From Burkholderiaceae bacterium (GTDB lineage Bacteria > Pseudomonadota > Gammaproteobacteria > Burkholderiales > Burkholderiaceae_C): a stretch of DNA of 6,914 nt. Made by a program: the position numbers and the translations under genes. This document shows positions 6,179-6,914 of the stretch, one piece after another. Numbering within the stretch: position 1 is the first letter of the stretch; each line of letters starts with the position of its first letter. The notes under the pieces are model-generated. The model did not search any database. It was not told the origin of the DNA and was given only the letters and a program-made list of their open reading frames with translations. The stretch is taken from assembly GCA_031276435.1 (NCBI GenBank), contig JAISNB010000034.1, positions 1 to 6,914 of the forward strand, given 5' to 3'.

Positions 6179-6363
6179 CGTCATGGCGAGGAGCGAAGCG
6201 ACGCGGCAATCCATGAAAGACCAAGCAAGGCCGCTTGCGTACCAGGCCCACCGCGCGGCGTTCGTTGTCACCAAAGCAACCAGAACGCCCAAGGCCCAGC
6301 GCCACAGCAAGCTGCGCGGCAAACACTCTGGATTGCCACGCGCCTGCGGCGCTCGCAATGACG
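6179..6363. repeat. Inverted-repeat-bounded element upstream of nifE
   Basis: Left arm 6179-6213 and right arm 6329-6363 are inverted copies: ggcaatcca (6205-6213) pairs exactly with tggattgcc (6329-6337), and cgtcatggcgag (6179-6190) pairs with ctcgcaatgacg (6352-6363) with one mismatch. Between them lie 115 bp of non-coding sequence. The arms match the palindrome at 315-431, so this looks like a MITE-like unit or two palindromic repeats that have lost their inner halves. No clear target-site duplication was seen. Confidence 0.65.
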
Positions 6364-6391
6364 AAGAACATACCTTGCGGCCAACGGCAGA

Positions 6392-6410
6392 GGCGGGTTT
6401 CAAACCCGCC
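6392..6410. repeat. Short perfect hairpin ggcgggttt/aaacccgcc
   Basis: A 9-bp inverted repeat with a single-base centre, followed by cctac. From memory it resembles a GC-rich palindrome (gtaggggcgggtttgaaacc) dispersed in many environmental bacterial genomes; not searched. It is adjacent to, but distinct from, the repeat ending at 6363. Confidence 0.7.
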
Positions 6411-6470
6411 CCTACAGATGCACGCTCAAGGTGCACAAATGCTCTGCCCACAGCGCGCGGCTTTGCTTTT

Positions 6471-6494
6471 CTCTCTCTCCCCCTTGAGAGAGAG
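6471..6494. repeat. CT/GA-rich hairpin repeat, copy 2
   Basis: A perfect 9-bp stem ctctctctc/gagagagag with loop cccctt, followed by agtgcccccgggcctctctcc. It is similar in design to the hairpin at 6044-6067 (CT-rich arm, tt in the loop, then agtgcccc). Confidence 0.7.
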
Positions 6495-6546
6495 AGTGCC
6501 CCCGGGCCTCTCTCCATCTCTCCCCCTTTGTTCCCTCTCCCCAACT

Positions 6547-6600
6547 CTCCCCCCAAGGGGGAGGGTGCAATTTGCTCCCCTCTCCGCTTGCGGAGAGGGG
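6547..6600. repeat. CT/GA-rich tandem hairpins, copy 3
   Basis: Two neighbouring inverted repeats: ctccccc/gggggag (6547-6563, loop caa) and cccctctccg/cggagagggg (6577-6600, loop cttg, extendable by one more pair). The second is the strongest stem in the window's right third. Downstream the sequence continues gcagggggagagg and then shares caaaaaacaacac (6633-6645) with 6093-6105. Confidence 0.75.
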
Positions 6601-6729
6601 CAGGGGGAGAGGATGGGGCGCAAGAGGGTGGGCAAAAAACAACACACACCCATTAAAAAGCGGAACTATTTCACACTTTCCGCGTTTTTTTCACTTTCGC
6701 ACCTCTCTGCCTGTTGCAAAATGCGGGCA

Positions 6730-6749
6730 CGCATGCTAACGTGCATGCG
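6730..6749. repeat. Inverted repeat in the leader of the right-edge gene
   Basis: Arms cgcatgc (6730-6736) and gcatgcg (6743-6749) flank taacgt. It lies about 160 bp upstream of the ATG at 6907 and could be an operator, but no regulator family is recognised. Confidence 0.35.
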
Positions 6750-6894
6750 CGTCTTGGCCCCGCGCCGATCTGCCGATCTTGTTCCCCCCTGTGTTGCAGT
6801 GCCATCCAACGCAACGCACACAGAGGGGCGCATGAGAGAAGCGGCAAGGCACAAGGGCCGAAACCACCACCAACCATCCATCCCGTCAACTTGC

Positions 6895-6900
6895 AAGGAG
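6895..6900 (+). promoter_or_regulatory. Ribosome binding site of the right-edge gene (AAGGAG)
   Basis: AAGGAG with a 6-base spacer (caagat) to the ATG at 6907-6909. This near-optimal site is the main evidence that a plus-strand gene begins at the window edge. Confidence 0.8.
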
Positions 6901-6906
6901 CAAGAT

Positions 6907-6914
6907 ATGCTAAA
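6907..6914 (+). CDS. Start of a divergent gene, product unknown (partial)
   Basis: Only ATG CTA AA is present, encoding Met-Leu and then Lys or Asn; the rest lies beyond the window. The near-optimal AAGGAG six bases upstream supports a true start. It is transcribed away from the nifE operon. No sigma-54 -24/-12 element was found by eye between 6500 and 6906, so co-regulation with nif cannot be claimed, and the product cannot be named from two codons. Confidence 0.6.

Larger units (their letters stand above)
5749..6906. other. Long intergenic region between nifE and a divergent gene
   Basis: About 1.16 kb without a supportable gene. The nifE-proximal part (5749-5990) carries the ribosome site, sigma-54 promoter and one hairpin. 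The middle (6011-6600) is packed with hairpin-forming and dispersed repeats, listed separately. The distal part (6660-6906) looks like the leader of a divergent plus-strand gene. Open frames here translate repeat sequence and resemble no protein family. Confidence 0.7.

Noticed and set aside
6266..6281. NifA upstream activator TGT-N10-ACC
   Set aside because: Only 5 of 6 consensus bases and about 460 bp from the promoter, inside the repeat-bounded element; likely chance.
6011..6363. CRISPR array
   Set aside because: Only two exact copies of the 24-bp repeat, separated by more than 300 bp, with no regular spacers and no cas genes in view.
5603..6649. 348-codon minus-strand open frame overlapping the nifE 5' end
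   Set aside because: It is out of frame with nifE and made mostly of translated repeat sequence.

Overview
The window comes from a GC-rich (by eye above 60%) diazotrophic proteobacterium. Gene order, protein style and intergenic repeats fit a betaproteobacterium (Burkholderiales or Rhodocyclales). That placement is inference; no rRNA or other marker is present. Seven genes on the minus strand form one tightly spaced nitrogen-fixation (nif) operon for building the iron-molybdenum cofactor (FeMo-co) of nitrogenase. In transcription order, from right to left, they are nifE, nifN, nifX, a NifX-associated DUF269 gene, a small DUF683/Rop-like gene, fdxB (nif-specific 2[4Fe-4S] ferredoxin III) and nifQ.

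Layout: 1-461 is non-coding sequence downstream of nifQ and holds a strong palindromic repeat (315-431). 462-5748 is the operon. 5749-6906 is a long non-coding region. Its part next to nifE carries a convincing sigma-54 (-24/-12) promoter at 5789-5804, and 6011-6600 is dense with hairpin-forming repeats of at least three families. At the right edge a divergent plus-strand gene starts at 6907 behind a strong Shine-Dalgarno sequence; only two codons are visible.

How the genes work together (established knowledge): NifE and NifN form the NifEN scaffold that matures the NifB-made 8Fe core into FeMo-co. NifX binds and shuttles cofactor precursors to and from NifEN. NifQ supplies molybdenum to NifEN. 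FdxB is a low-potential electron carrier. DUF269 and DUF683 proteins travel with nifX in many diazotrophs but lack an agreed function. The structural genes nifHDK and nifB are not in the window.

I found no undescribed system in the coding part: this is a well-known operon with intact genes. The points most worth a second look are that related palindromic repeats bracket the operon, the repeat-packed upstream region, the lack of a consensus NifA site near the sigma-54 promoter, alanine-rich tails on several proteins, and the tightly coupled, poorly understood DUF269-DUF683 pair.
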